A stretch of 28,083 bases of DNA from WYZ-LMO2 sp040514265 (GTDB taxonomy: Archaea; Halobacteriota; Archaeoglobi; Archaeoglobales; Archaeoglobaceae): contig JBEVCD010000024.1 of the NCBI GenBank assembly GCA_040514265.1, positions 1 to 28,083 of the forward strand, in the 5' to 3' direction. Under the pieces are notes generated by a model, which was given only the letters and a program-made list of their open reading frames with translations, did not search any database and was not told where the DNA came from. The translations under genes were made by a program, and so were the position numbers. The stretch's first letter is position 1. Each line of letters starts with the position of its first letter. Of this stretch, positions 1 through 8,726 are shown piece by piece.

Positions 1-257
1 GGAGAAATCAAAACATAATAATTCGGATAACTAACTCCAGCATCAAGCACAACCTTAGCAGGATTGCCCGTTGAAGCTGCTAAGCTAACAGCCTCGCTTA
101 ACTCAGCTACCTCGTAGCTCAGCTTGTCCAGATGCTTTGCCTCCACCTGCCTGTTCCACTCGGGAACCCAGTGGGACTGGGCGATGCCGAGTAGAGTCAT
201 CAGAATCATGAGCAGCAGGACGAAGCCGATGAGAGGCGAGACAGCTCTGCTGTCCAT
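1..257 (-). CDS. Archaeal type IV pilin-like protein, N-terminal part (runs off window)
   Basis: The reading frame starts at ATG 257 on the minus strand and is open to the left edge, giving 85 residues without a stop; the C-terminus lies outside the window. The protein begins with a short polar head (MDSRAVSPLIGF) followed by about 18 hydrophobic residues. This is the class III signal peptide/pilin N-terminal pattern of archaeal pilins and archaellin-like proteins, where a prepilin peptidase cuts before the hydrophobic helix. The rest is polar and mildly amphipathic (SYEVAELSEAV). A prepilin peptidase homologue is encoded at 16145-16858 in the same window but is not linked to this gene. The function (pilus, adhesin or other exported pilin-like protein) cannot be decided from this fragment. 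Confidence 0.7.
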   Translation of the reverse strand, partial: MDSRAVSPLIGFVLLLMILMTLLGIAQSHWVPEWNRQVEAKHLDKLSYEVAELSEAVSLAASTGNPAKVVLDAGVSYPNYYVLIS

Positions 258-298
258 TGTGATAATTGTTGTGACAAAATTGAAAAACGTTTCGACTC

Positions 299-310
299 AC
301 AATTTTTTAA
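299..310 (+). promoter_or_regulatory. TATA-like element of the transglutaminase-like gene
   Basis: The sequence ACAATTTTTTAA ends 18 bases before ATG 329, so its T/A-rich core lies about 22-25 bp upstream, as expected for a nearly leaderless archaeal transcript. The same string recurs before the genes at 12740 and 13810. Confidence 0.5.
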
Positions 311-328
311 GTTCTGCAGAATCCGAGC

Positions 329-1003
329 ATGCGCTGGCTGGTTGTAGTGATAACCGCAGCTCTCGCGATCTACTTCTACCTCGAAGCCGAGAGGGTCGAG
401 GAGAGATGTGAGAAGCTCCTCAGCAGCTGCTTTAAAACTGAAGATTGCTGCGAAGAGTTTGAAGAAGTCAGAAAAGAGCTAGAATCCGTTCGCAGAGAAA
501 GAGACGAGCTAGCATCGAAGGTCGCAATGCTGGAGGGTTTGCTGGCTTCCAGACCCGAGAAGTGGACCGTGAAGCTCGAAGGAGGCGGTGAGGATAAGCT
601 CGAAAAGATGGTGAGCGTAGCGCGAGGTTCGCTGAACTCGAAAATTCTTGCAGACTTCGCGGACATCGTGGAGGTTTCTAACGCCGTTTATCTCGCGGGA
701 GAGGTCTTCTCCTTTTACTACGTGAACGACTCCGACCTTTTCGGCGAGGAGGATGCCGTGGTCAATCCGGAGTGGTTTCTCGTCCACCGCGTCGGCGACT
801 GCGATGACGTTGCTGTAGCTATGGCTGCTCTGCTGAAGCTGAAGGGTTACGATGTGGAGCTCTGCGTGGGTAAAAGGGCAGAAGGCTGGCACGCCTATGT
901 AAGGCTGTGGGGCGAAGATGTCGACTACCAATACTGCCTCAACGGGCTTTGCAGGATCGACGTTGGCAACTTCGGCAACGAAGGTATCTGCGAGAGCGTT
1001 TAA
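329..1003 (+). CDS. Membrane-anchored transglutaminase-like cysteine protein
   Basis: 224 residues. Residues 2-18 form a single hydrophobic segment at the N-terminus. Residues 21-75 are rich in Glu, Arg and Leu and look like a coiled coil that contains four Cys (27, 34, 40, 41). The C-terminal half carries a transglutaminase-like core: Cys158 in a GDCDD motif, His188 in GWHAYV and Asp197 or Asp199 shortly after. This order of Cys, His and Asp is that of the papain-like transglutaminase/cysteine peptidase fold. The protein probably acts outside the membrane as an amidase, peptidase or cross-linking enzyme; the substrate is unknown. The gene is divergent from the pilin-like gene, and its stop codon TAA (1001-1003) interlocks with the stop of the convergent membrane-protein gene. 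It sits beside a larger transglutaminase-fold gene cluster on the other strand. Confidence 0.75.
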   Translation: MRWLVVVITAALAIYFYLEAERVEERCEKLLSSCFKTEDCCEEFEEVRKELESVRRERDELASKVAMLEGLLASRPEKWTVKLEGGGEDKLEKMVSVARGSLNSKILADFADIVEVSNAVYLAGEVFSFYYVNDSDLFGEEDAVVNPEWFLVHRVGDCDDVAVAMAALLKLKGYDVELCVGKRAEGWHAYVRLWGEDVDYQYCLNGLCRIDVGNFGNEGICESV

Positions 1004-1587
1004 CCTTCGAACTCCTTCGCCGCAAGGTATGCAGCCGCCACAAAAAGGAAAGCTGCCGCTACAGCCAGCAGCACCGGAGTAGCTGCGAAGTCGATGCTAG
1101 GAATTGCAAAGTACACGACCAGAGCGATTACCGCAAGCAACACGGCGATCGCTAATGGCAGATGTTCTCCTTCAATCTCCACACCGTTCAGCTTCGAGTT
1201 CCTCAGCGACGTGAGCTGCGAGTCCAGGACTTCGGAGAGTGAGTAGAGAAACGTGACGGCAACTATTCCGTCAAAGCTCGCCGGCTCCCTCAGCGCTAGC
1301 AGCTGCTCAGCAATCGCACCGGTGTGGAGCATGGCGTCGAGAGCTTTAAGTGTGTCCAGCAAACCTTCGAACGTCTCCGAAGTTGCCAAGATCGGCTGTG
1401 AGTTGAAGAAGAGTAACAGAAGGTAGTAGTAGAAGCTGAAGGGCTTCTTGACAGCTATTCCGGCGATTGGTGCGATGAATAGGATTATTTCCGCACCGTT
1501 CGGAAGGAAGTAGCGCAGCTGCGATGCTGAGTAGTTCAGGAAAGTCAGATACGCAGCTACTTCGGCGAGCAAGAGGTTCGCGATCAT
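1000..1587 (-). CDS. Small multi-pass membrane protein of the MoxR/DUF58 locus
   Basis: 195 residues, unrecognised family. Hydrophobic stretches near residues 1-20, 33-45, 50-68 and two at the C-terminal end (about 145-190) predict four or five membrane passes with a soluble stretch in between (about 70-140). The ATG overlaps the stop of the DUF58 gene as ATGA (1584-1587), so it is translated as the last gene of the same unit. Proteins of this kind commonly follow DUF58 genes in MoxR operons, but no function is established from the sequence. Confidence 0.65.
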   Translation of the reverse strand: MIANLLLAEVAAYLTFLNYSASQLRYFLPNGAEIILFIAPIAGIAVKKPFSFYYYLLLLFFNSQPILATSETFEGLLDTLKALDAMLHTGAIAEQLLALREPASFDGIVAVTFLYSLSEVLDSQLTSLRNSKLNGVEIEGEHLPLAIAVLLAVIALVVYFAIPSIDFAATPVLLAVAAAFLFVAAAYLAAKEFEG

Positions 1588-2762
1588 GTCAGCCTCGCGA
1601 GGTTCACCCTTCCCGCCTCAACCTCGACGACCCGCACTCCGAGCTTCCTGAGCTTCTCCGTTGCAATTCTCCTCACAGCCTCCTCCACTGTGTCCGCCAA
1701 CCCTTCTCCCCTCGCGTAAACCGCTATAACCGTGGCACTCCTTCCTGCGATCGCCCCGACGTCGCAGAACTCCGCCCTCGTCACGAATATCAGAGCGGGC
1801 TTCGAGACGTCGACGAACTTCTTCACCCTCTCCACAGCCTCCCGAAAGCTCTCCGCCACCCTGGCGACCTCCAGTCTGACGAGAGTCGAGTGTATCTTTC
1901 TGAACTGTCTTTCCCCGGATTCCGGATAGATCGGCTTCCGCCAGCCGACCGCGTAGAAGCCTGTTCTGTATCCCCTCGTCGTGAAGTAGTAGGCTAGCGA
2001 CGCAGCTACTTCTATAGCCGTCTCGAAGCAGCTTCCCATTTTCCCGTGGAGCATGTAGGGGTTCGAGTCGAGGAATATCCACACGCTCTTCTTTCCCTCC
2101 CTTTCGAACTCGTTGACCATCAGTTCTCCGAGCTTCGACGTAGCCTTCCAGTTCACGAACTTCAACGGGTCGCCGTAGGAGTACTTTCTTATCTCCTTGA
2201 AGTCCGTTCCCGGAGGTCCGAGACGGAATACGTCGATGTCCGCCAGCTCCCTCGCTTTGCTCCTCCTGAGCTCCAACCTCTTTATTCGGTATATCCTCTC
2301 CCTTACCTCCATCCTGCACTCTAAGCGCAGCTCCTTACGCCTCCTCGACGCTGCGAGGAAGTCTTCGAGCTCGACGGTTAGTTTCCCGAGCTCGTAGACT
2401 CCGCGCTTAAGCGGAACACAGGTGTATTGAAGAGTTACCGTTCTACTTCCGACGACTGCAGCTCCCCGCGCGTTGCTGCCCCCGACGAGCTCGAAGCTCT
2501 CCGGAAGCTCGTGCAGAACCTTGGCTATCCCGAAGCCTGTAAAGCGAATTTTCACCGTCACTTCAACGCGCTCTCCCACCCTGTTCCCGCCAGTGACGTC
2601 GAAGCCGACGACTCTGAAGCTGAACGGTGCAAGGGAAGTTGCAAGCATCAGGGCTGGAAGTAGAGCTACATTCAGCAGCTCCGCTGAGGCTGTGATTACT
2701 GAAAGCTCTAAAAGGAAAACACACGTCAGAAGAAGCGAGGCGCTAGCCCTCCGCAGCTTCAT
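1584..2762 (-). CDS. DUF58 domain protein
   Basis: 392 residues. The first 45 residues contain two hydrophobic segments, followed by a beta-rich stretch (about 50-150) like the extracytoplasmic part of DUF58 proteins. The DUF58 signature is clear around residues 190-220: a run with DFKEIRKYSYGDPLKFVNWK and then a conserved Leu-Met-Val-x-Glu-Phe-Glu. After this comes a von Willebrand A-like stretch with WIFLDSN, which retains a partial MIDAS pattern. DUF58 proteins are almost always paired with MoxR ATPases and are thought to act as adaptors in assembly or maturation of envelope or metal-dependent complexes. The start overlaps the end of moxR by 20 bases, and the stop overlaps the next start as ATGA, so the three genes form one unit. 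Confidence 0.85.
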   Translation of the reverse strand: MKLRRASASLLLTCVFLLELSVITASAELLNVALLPALMLATSLAPFSFRVVGFDVTGGNRVGERVEVTVKIRFTGFGIAKVLHELPESFELVGGSNARGAAVVGSRTVTLQYTCVPLKRGVYELGKLTVELEDFLAASRRRKELRLECRMEVRERIYRIKRLELRRSKARELADIDVFRLGPPGTDFKEIRKYSYGDPLKFVNWKATSKLGELMVNEFEREGKKSVWIFLDSNPYMLHGKMGSCFETAIEVAASLAYYFTTRGYRTGFYAVGWRKPIYPESGERQFRKIHSTLVRLEVARVAESFREAVERVKKFVDVSKPALIFVTRAEFCDVGAIAGRSATVIAVYARGEGLADTVEEAVRRIATEKLRKLGVRVVEVEAGRVNLARLT

Positions 2763-3690
2763 ATTTCGGAACCCTCACGCTGCGCAGAACATCTCTGACG
2801 ACCTCCTCAGCCCTCACACCCTCGACGGCGTACTCGAACTTCAGTATTATGCGGTGAGCCAGAGCCTCGACGGCTATCCTCTTAACGTCGTCCGGTATGA
2901 CGAAATCCCTGCCGTCGATGAACGCGAGAGCTCTGGTGAGCTTAAGCAGAGCCAGCCCACCGCGGGGGCTTGCGCCGAGCTCTACAAGCTCGTGACCCCT
3001 CGTAGCCCTGACTATCTCCGCTATGTATCTGACTATGGACCCGTCAACGCTCACCTTCTCAACCGCTTCCTGCATCCTTCTGAACTCTTCCAAGCTCACG
3101 ACAGCCTCCACGTCCTCGCTGGGGTCGTCTTTCTGCCATTCCAGCCTTCTCTTAAGGATCTCCATCTCCTCCTCTACACTCTCCGGATACCCCGGACGGA
3201 TCCTTATCAGGAACCTGTCGAGCTGGGCTTCTGGCAGAGGATACGTTCCCTCCTGCTCTATCGGATTCTGAATCGCGAGGACAAAAAAGGGTAGCTCCAG
3301 CCTGTAAGTCTCACCCTCGACAGTCACCTGCTTCTCCTCCATTGCTTCCAGCAGCGCAGCCTGCGTTTTCGGCGGGCTTCGGTTTATCTCGTCCGCGAGC
3401 AGAACGTTCGTGAATATTGGTCCCTTTACGAACTCGAAGTCGTTCCCCCTCCAGACCTTCACGCCTATGATATCGGAGGGCAGCAGATCGGGCGTGAACT
3501 GCACGCGCCTGTAGGCTGCTCCCACTACCCTCGCGAAGACCTTCGCCAGCAGAGTCTTCCCGAGACCAGGATAGTCCTCGAACAGAACGTTTCCGTTAAC
3601 GAGGGCTGCGGCGAGTATCTTCTCAACGAGCTCCTCACTCCCCACGTAGACATCACAAACTGCTTTAACTATCTCCTTACACGCATTCAT
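2743..3690 (-). CDS. MoxR-family AAA+ ATPase
   Basis: 315 residues, normal for the family. Walker A is at residues 41-48 (PGLGKTLL) and Walker B at 96-104 (NVLLADEIN), followed by the MoxR-typical NRSPPKTQAALLEAMEE stretch and a sensor-1 region (FVLAIQNPIEQEGTYPLPEAQ). The C-terminal lid has the ASPRGGLALL motif of this family. MoxR ATPases act as chaperones that remodel or load cofactors into partner proteins, usually with a DUF58 or VWA protein; here the DUF58 gene follows with a 20-base overlap. The upstream membrane-protein gene ends 4 bases before this start. What it matures here is unknown; the neighbouring transglutaminase-fold membrane protein is the obvious candidate partner by context. 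Confidence 0.92.
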   Translation of the reverse strand: MNACKEIVKAVCDVYVGSEELVEKILAAALVNGNVLFEDYPGLGKTLLAKVFARVVGAAYRRVQFTPDLLPSDIIGVKVWRGNDFEFVKGPIFTNVLLADEINRSPPKTQAALLEAMEEKQVTVEGETYRLELPFFVLAIQNPIEQEGTYPLPEAQLDRFLIRIRPGYPESVEEEMEILKRRLEWQKDDPSEDVEAVVSLEEFRRMQEAVEKVSVDGSIVRYIAEIVRATRGHELVELGASPRGGLALLKLTRALAFIDGRDFVIPDDVKRIAVEALAHRIILKFEYAVEGVRAEEVVRDVLRSVRVPKYEAAEG

Positions 3691-3694
3691 CGAA

Positions 3695-4790
3695 TCACCT
3701 CAGAGCGTCCGAAATCTCCTCAACCAGCTTCTTCCTCCTCCTGAAATTCCTCGCCTCTATCAACCTCCTCTCCCACGGGAAGGCGAGAGCCGGAACTCTC
3801 TCGTCCTCGTAGCTCAGAATCTTCTCCATCACGACGCTCAGCTTCTGAGCATCGTTTGCCAGAGCTCTCGCCAGCGCTACAGCCAGTCTGAGCTTCGATC
3901 CCGTCTCGACGAACTCCCTCTCGGCTTCTTCGATTTCCGCGTAGAGCTCGTCCTTCAGAAATCCCCTCGTCGGCTTGTGGGCTGCGACGCTCCTCTCTTC
4001 GACGGTCACTCTTCTCCTGAAATCTCTCGAAACCTTCAGTACAGCTGCGGTGACGATGAACCATTNNNNNNNNNNNNNNNNNNNNNNNNNNNNNNNNNNN
4101 NNNNNNNNNNNNNNNNNNNNNNNNNNNNNNNNNNNNNNNNNNNNNNNNNNNNNNNNNNNNNNNNNTGACGATGAACCATTCCGCGAAGTCCAGAAAGCCG
4201 GGTCTGTTTGCGAGGTAGGGCTTCGCGAGCTCGTAAGCTGTGAAGAGGACGAGCAGAGATATAAGAAACGCTCTCTCGCTCCTTATCCATTCAAAGACTT
4301 CTCCCTCGAACGCTGAAGCGAGCGATGTTGCCGCGAGGATTGCGAAGAGGGCGAAAGATGGGAGGGAAAGGGAAAAGCCGAGAAGTGGCTCCAGACCCTC
4401 GAAGAGGCTGTAGGATGCGAAACCCGCCACCAGCAACGCTGCTGTAGACAGGACAGCCTGAACGGGCTTGTTCGTGAGTTGCAAAGACGAGGCCGCAACC
4501 GCCGCTGTCAGGGCTGCGAAGGGAACCCTGACGGAAACGTAGGCAGCGTAGAGCTGCGGGTATCCGTGGAAGAGCAGCGACGCGAAGAGGACATCGGCTA
4601 CCACCACGAGGAGCGGTGGTAGGGCGACGAGCCTCGCAACACCGGCAGCCGAATATGCGAGCACGAGCAGAGGCAGGAGTACCGTCTGAACCTCGTCGGC
4701 GAAAACGATCCTCCTGCCGACGATGACTTCTTGGTTCGCGAGGAAGAGGTAAATCAGGAGAGCCGCGACGACCCCGCTAACGATTCTCAT
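3695..4790 (-). CDS. Multi-pass membrane protein of the MoxR locus, interrupted by a false scaffold gap
   Basis: The gene starts at ATG 4790, overlaps the end of the transglutaminase-fold gene by 14 bases, and is interrupted by 100 N at 4066-4165. The 15 bases on each side of the N run are identical (4051-4065 and 4166-4180). Removing the N run and one copy leaves 981 bases, exactly 327 codons, with no stop and matching hydrophobic then charged segments across the join (EWFIV continuing into TAAVLKVSRD). The restored protein has 326 residues: about seven or eight hydrophobic segments in the first 210 residues, then a charged, helical cytoplasmic tail of about 115 residues. The family is not recognised; its place between a TgpA-like protein and MoxR suggests a membrane partner in that system. 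Confidence 0.75.
4066..4165. other. Scaffold gap of 100 N, probably false
   Basis: The run of exactly 100 N is a standard placeholder for unknown gap length. Both flanks end in the same 15 bases (4051-4065 and 4166-4180), so the two contigs most likely overlap and no sequence is missing. Collapsing them restores one open reading frame. Confidence 0.85.
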
Positions 4791-7209
4791 CCTTCATCAC
4801 CCTCAGGAAGTCCATAAAAGCCTCCACGAATTCCTTCCGACCGTAGCGCTCCCCTCTGTACTTCGCTCTCTCGAAGTAGTTCAGCAAAACTTCAGCTCTG
4901 ACTCCCAGCTTTTGCATAACTTCTCTCGCCGTCAGACTCTCTACGTTTTCCAGCCTGCTTTTCGCCAGTTCGTCGAGTCTTCTGATTATCTCCGCTATCG
5001 CCTCCGAGTATGGAGCTACCGTTATCGTCATCTCACCCTCCTTTCTCCTCCAACTCCCTCCAGCGTAAGCTCTCAACCTCACGACCCCGTACCTCTCGGT
5101 TCTAAACGACACCTCGTCTCCGAAAACGGTCTTACCGTTGATCTCGACGAGAGCGGGTTCGCTGAGCCTTATCCTCACCTCCTCTCCGACGTCCCAGACG
5201 TCGGGAAGTTCCGGATGCTCCTTCTCGACGAAAAACTCTATCCTGCCGATCGCCAGTTTTCGCGCATAGTAAACGAGGATCGCCGCAATGGGTAGCAGGA
5301 GGAGGTGTAAGGGAAATCCTCCGAGCTCTTTGACAGCCGGTAAGTACTTCTCGCTCCCCAGATACACGATCCTGTCGGCTCCACCTTCGAAAACGGCGAC
5401 TCCGTTTTCAAGTATTTTCACGACTCCTCCGACCTCGACGAAGCCGTCAGCCGGGTTGCCGTAGACGTCGAAAACGCTCACGACGAGTTTTTCGTTTTCG
5501 AATCTGGCTTCGATGTTTACGGGTCTCTTCTGGTAAACCACGACCCTCTGCGAGTACAGAAGTTCCGGAACCTCGACTAAAAGCTCGTTCCTTCCGAGCT
5601 TCAGCGGAACCTCAACCTCGAAAAACCCGTTAGCTTCGAACTCCGAACTCCCTATCTTTACGGTGACGTTCGCCGGCGAACCGTTGAACAGCACGACCCC
5701 CTTCAACTTCTCCCCCTCCACGACCGTCTCGTTCACGGTAACCTCCACCACGCCGGCTTCGAACCCTCTCTCGACGCTCACCGGAAGGAAGTAGCCCATT
5801 CCGGGAAAGCGAATGGAAAGTGTATGCTGCCCCGCCTCGACGCTGACAGGTACTTCGAACTTGCCGTCTCTGACTTCCACCCATTCGCAATCTTCGTCGA
5901 TGCACACTTCCAGCCTGCAGCGAGGACTGAAACACTTCCTTCGAGCACGAAGTTTGTAGCCACTCTCTCGCCGACGTTGACGTTTATCGAAGGTTTCGCA
6001 TAGACCTCGACGACCGGGTCGCTCCACGACTCTCTGTGGTACAGCGAGCCGACGAAGTGAGCCTGAACGTGATAGACGCCCGTCACGTTCGGCGCCGTAA
6101 CGTTGGCGGCGAACTTACCATCTTTAACGGGTAGAAGCGCGACGAGAAGACCGTCGCTGCTCTTGTCCCTCTTGAAGAATATTTCGACGAATCCGTCGAC
6201 ACCCCCTTCCGTTTTCGTCGATGACGAAGCCCTCCAGTCTGAAGTTTTCTCCGGCTACCAGCTTTGAATCCACGTGGGTTATCTCGGTCCTCGTCCCCAT
6301 GCGTTCAGCCCCACTCGGCGTTGGATCGAACTCCACCCAGCCCTCCTCGAACTTCACCTCAGCCCAGAAGTGAGCGTCGCTGGCGAAGATCGTCTGGTTC
6401 CTCGGAAAGGGTTCGGCGACAAAGCCGAAAACCAAGCGAGCCGGAATGCCGATGCTCTGGGCTAGCAGGACGAAGGCTGTTGCGAAGTCCTCGGAGGTTC
6501 CCCTCTTCGTCTCGAATAGGAACTGCTTTACGTCTTCGTTCTCGGCGTAGGCGTTCACGTAGTTCTCCCTCAGGTACCTCTCTATCGCCTTCGCCTTCTC
6601 GTAATCGCCGCTCGCGTTCGCTGTTATCGACCTCGCGAGCGCTTCCAGCTCACTGTCCTCGTAGACAGTAGACCCGGCGAACTTCGTCGGTTCGACCTTT
6701 TTAGCCGTCGAGAAGCCGTAGTACGGCGTGCTGGTAGAGTTCACGCGGTAGGTTCCGCTCTCCGCGTCGTAGCACCTCTGCAAATCCTTGAGAGGTCGGA
6801 TTGCTACCGTGTCCTTAGCAACCGGTAGAAAGTTGCGAAGCTCCACGATAGGTGTGATTTTGTACTTTTTCGCGATCGCCAAGCGCTCGAAATCGCAACC
6901 TCCGGCGTCGACGATCCAGCTTCCGTTGTAGCGAGAAGCCGTGAATAGGCGGAGGTAGTTCGTCGTGACGTCAACCCCTTCGACGAAGAAGATCGGAACG
7001 TTGGGTGGATTGAAAGGTTCGGAGGTAAGGTTGAGGAGTTCTTCGAGGCTGACGTTGGCGTAAAAATCTCCGGTGGTAGCTGAGCCGGAGTCGTTAACTG
7101 CACCTATGAGTCCCTCGAAACCCGTAAAGCTGAAGTCGAGTGACGAGAGGAAGCTCGTGAGCAGCGAGATTGCGATGATCAGCATGGCGAGGGCGACGAA
7201 CCTCAACAT
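4777..7209 (-). CDS. Large membrane-anchored transglutaminase-fold protein (TgpA-like), with two frame breaks
   Basis: Starting at ATG 7209 and ending at TAG 4777, this is one gene of about 810 residues when two frame breaks are repaired: one extra base in the G5 run (plus-strand C5 at 6202-6206) and one missing base near 5912-5935. Order of parts: an N-terminal membrane helix (residues 4-22); an extracytoplasmic region; a transglutaminase core with Ser239 where the catalytic Cys is expected, His280 (DAHFWAEV) and Asp295 (EFDPTPSG); several beta-rich, Ig-like stretches; a membrane segment around plus-strand 5230-5290 (LLLLPIAAILVYYA); and a cytoplasmic C-terminal tail like the DUF4129 tail of TgpA proteins. 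TgpA-like proteins are regular partners of MoxR and DUF58. The Ser in place of Cys suggests a non-catalytic or altered role. Confidence 0.8.
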
Positions 7210-7229
7210 CGCTGTTTGCCATTGAGGAA

Positions 7230-7239
7230 AAATAAATAG
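7230..7239 (-). promoter_or_regulatory. TATA-like element before the transglutaminase-fold gene
   Basis: On the minus strand the string CTATTTATTT is centred about 25 bp upstream of ATG 7209, in the only gap (48 bp) between this gene and the ABC permease. It suggests a separate promoter for the MoxR/DUF58/transglutaminase unit. Confidence 0.55.
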
Positions 7240-7257
7240 TTTTGCTCACGAGGGCTG

Positions 7258-8626
7258 TTAAGATCTCCAATTAACAGCCGCAAAAGCGGCAAAGATCAAC
7301 AGAGCTTCGGCTAGCGACACTGGGAAAGCGTAGGTGGCGAAAGGAGCATTTTTAATCAGCACAGCAATTCCGCCAACCGCAGCGGGTGTTACGACGAGGA
7401 TGAAGGAAAAGAACGTAGCGATAACGGCTTCAACGTTGACGACCTCGCCCGTCACGTTCCTGTAGAGCTGCGCCACAGTAAGAATTACGGCGAAACCCGT
7501 CGGAAACAGGGCGAGGACGTTGAAGATGTTACCCCTATAGGCGGCGAAGGCTAGGACTACGACGACGGAAATCGCGTACACCGCGACCCCCACCAGAATT
7601 TTTGAAATCTTCACGTCCCACTCCGTTATCGGCAGAGAAAGGATGTAGCTGTTACCTTCGAGGCTCATGAGAGTCGAGATTGTGACGGGAAGCAGAGCCT
7701 GGAGGAAGATGATGCCAGCGATTTCCGAAAGCAGTATCGAGTGCATCAGAGAGACGTAGACGGGGAGCAGGAAGATTAAGAGGAGCTGCGGGTTTCTGTA
7801 AAGCTGCTTTAGGTCCTTCGCGATCAGGGCTGCCAGTTTCCCTCCCGTCCTAATTCTCCAACTCCCCGCCCCCACGTAATGCCTTACAACGTTTTCCTTC
7901 GAGAGCTCTCTGAGAGCGAAGCCGAACGCGAGGAAGAAGACGCCGAGATAAAAGAGGTTCAGGATCGCGTGTTTGGCACTGAAGGGCTGCGAAATCCAGA
8001 CCCCGTAGGAGATCGGGAAAAGGAAGTCGTAAGCTTCGAAGTTGGAGGTCAAAAAGAAGATTATGAGCTGGTTCAGAAAGTAAAATCCGTAGAAGGAAAG
8101 AAACCAAACAGAGAGAGCGAAAAGTCTGAACAGTGCGGCTTTCAAAGATTTTCCGGTTTGCAGGCTACCAATCCTTTTTGTTAGGATAATTACTATGCTC
8201 AGAGCAGCGGCGATCACCGTCACATAGCCGAGGAAAGTCGGAAAGATAGCTGCCGGGTTTCTGAAGCCTACGAGGAGGAGGAAAAATCAGAAGCCCCAGA
8301 ACTGCGGGCACGTCGAAGAACCTGAAGAAGCTGTAAAACCTGACCTTCGAAACCTCTTCACGGGTAAGGAATGTGTGCAGGTAACTCAGATCGACCTGAA
8401 AGAAACCGTAAGCGTAGGCTACGCCGAAAAACGTGAAAAGGAGGAACAATGTCAGCAGGGAGGACGCGTAGCTTATCCTGTCGTTGAAGAGAGCCGGCAG
8501 TACGGTAACGAGGACCGCGATGGAGAGTAAAGTCTTCAGGATTATGGAGTTGTACCTGATCCACTTCGTCACCTTCGAAAGATCTTGTTGGATGAGTGCA
8601 GCGTTCCTGACTGCAGCTTCGACAAA
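7258..8626 (-). CDS. ABC transporter permease (ABC-2 type), N-terminus in gap, one frameshift
   Basis: The frame is open from the scaffold gap (8626) and continues to 8287, where an A5 run on the plus strand (8282-8286) breaks it. Removing one base joins it to the frame that ends at TAA 7258. The result is about 456 residues plus whatever lies in the gap. It is very hydrophobic, with roughly 10-12 membrane segments in two halves, and a middle soluble stretch (RELSKENVVRHYVGAGSWRI region, about 7840-7920). This is the pattern of ABC-2 type export or membrane-remodelling permeases. It lies directly downstream of an ABC ATPase in the same direction, so the two form one transporter. The substrate is unknown; the adjacent envelope genes suggest an envelope role. 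Confidence 0.7.
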
Positions 8627-8726
8627 NNNNNNNNNNNNNNNNNNNNNNNNNNNNNNNNNNNNNNNNNNNNNNNNNNNNNNNNNNNNNNNNNNNNNNNNNN
8701 NNNNNNNNNNNNNNNNNNNNNNNNNN
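8627..8726. other. Scaffold gap of 100 N, probably real
   Basis: A second run of exactly 100 N. Unlike the first, its flanks share no overlap. It hides the C-terminus of the ABC ATPase and the start of the permease. The true length is unknown. Confidence 0.9.
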
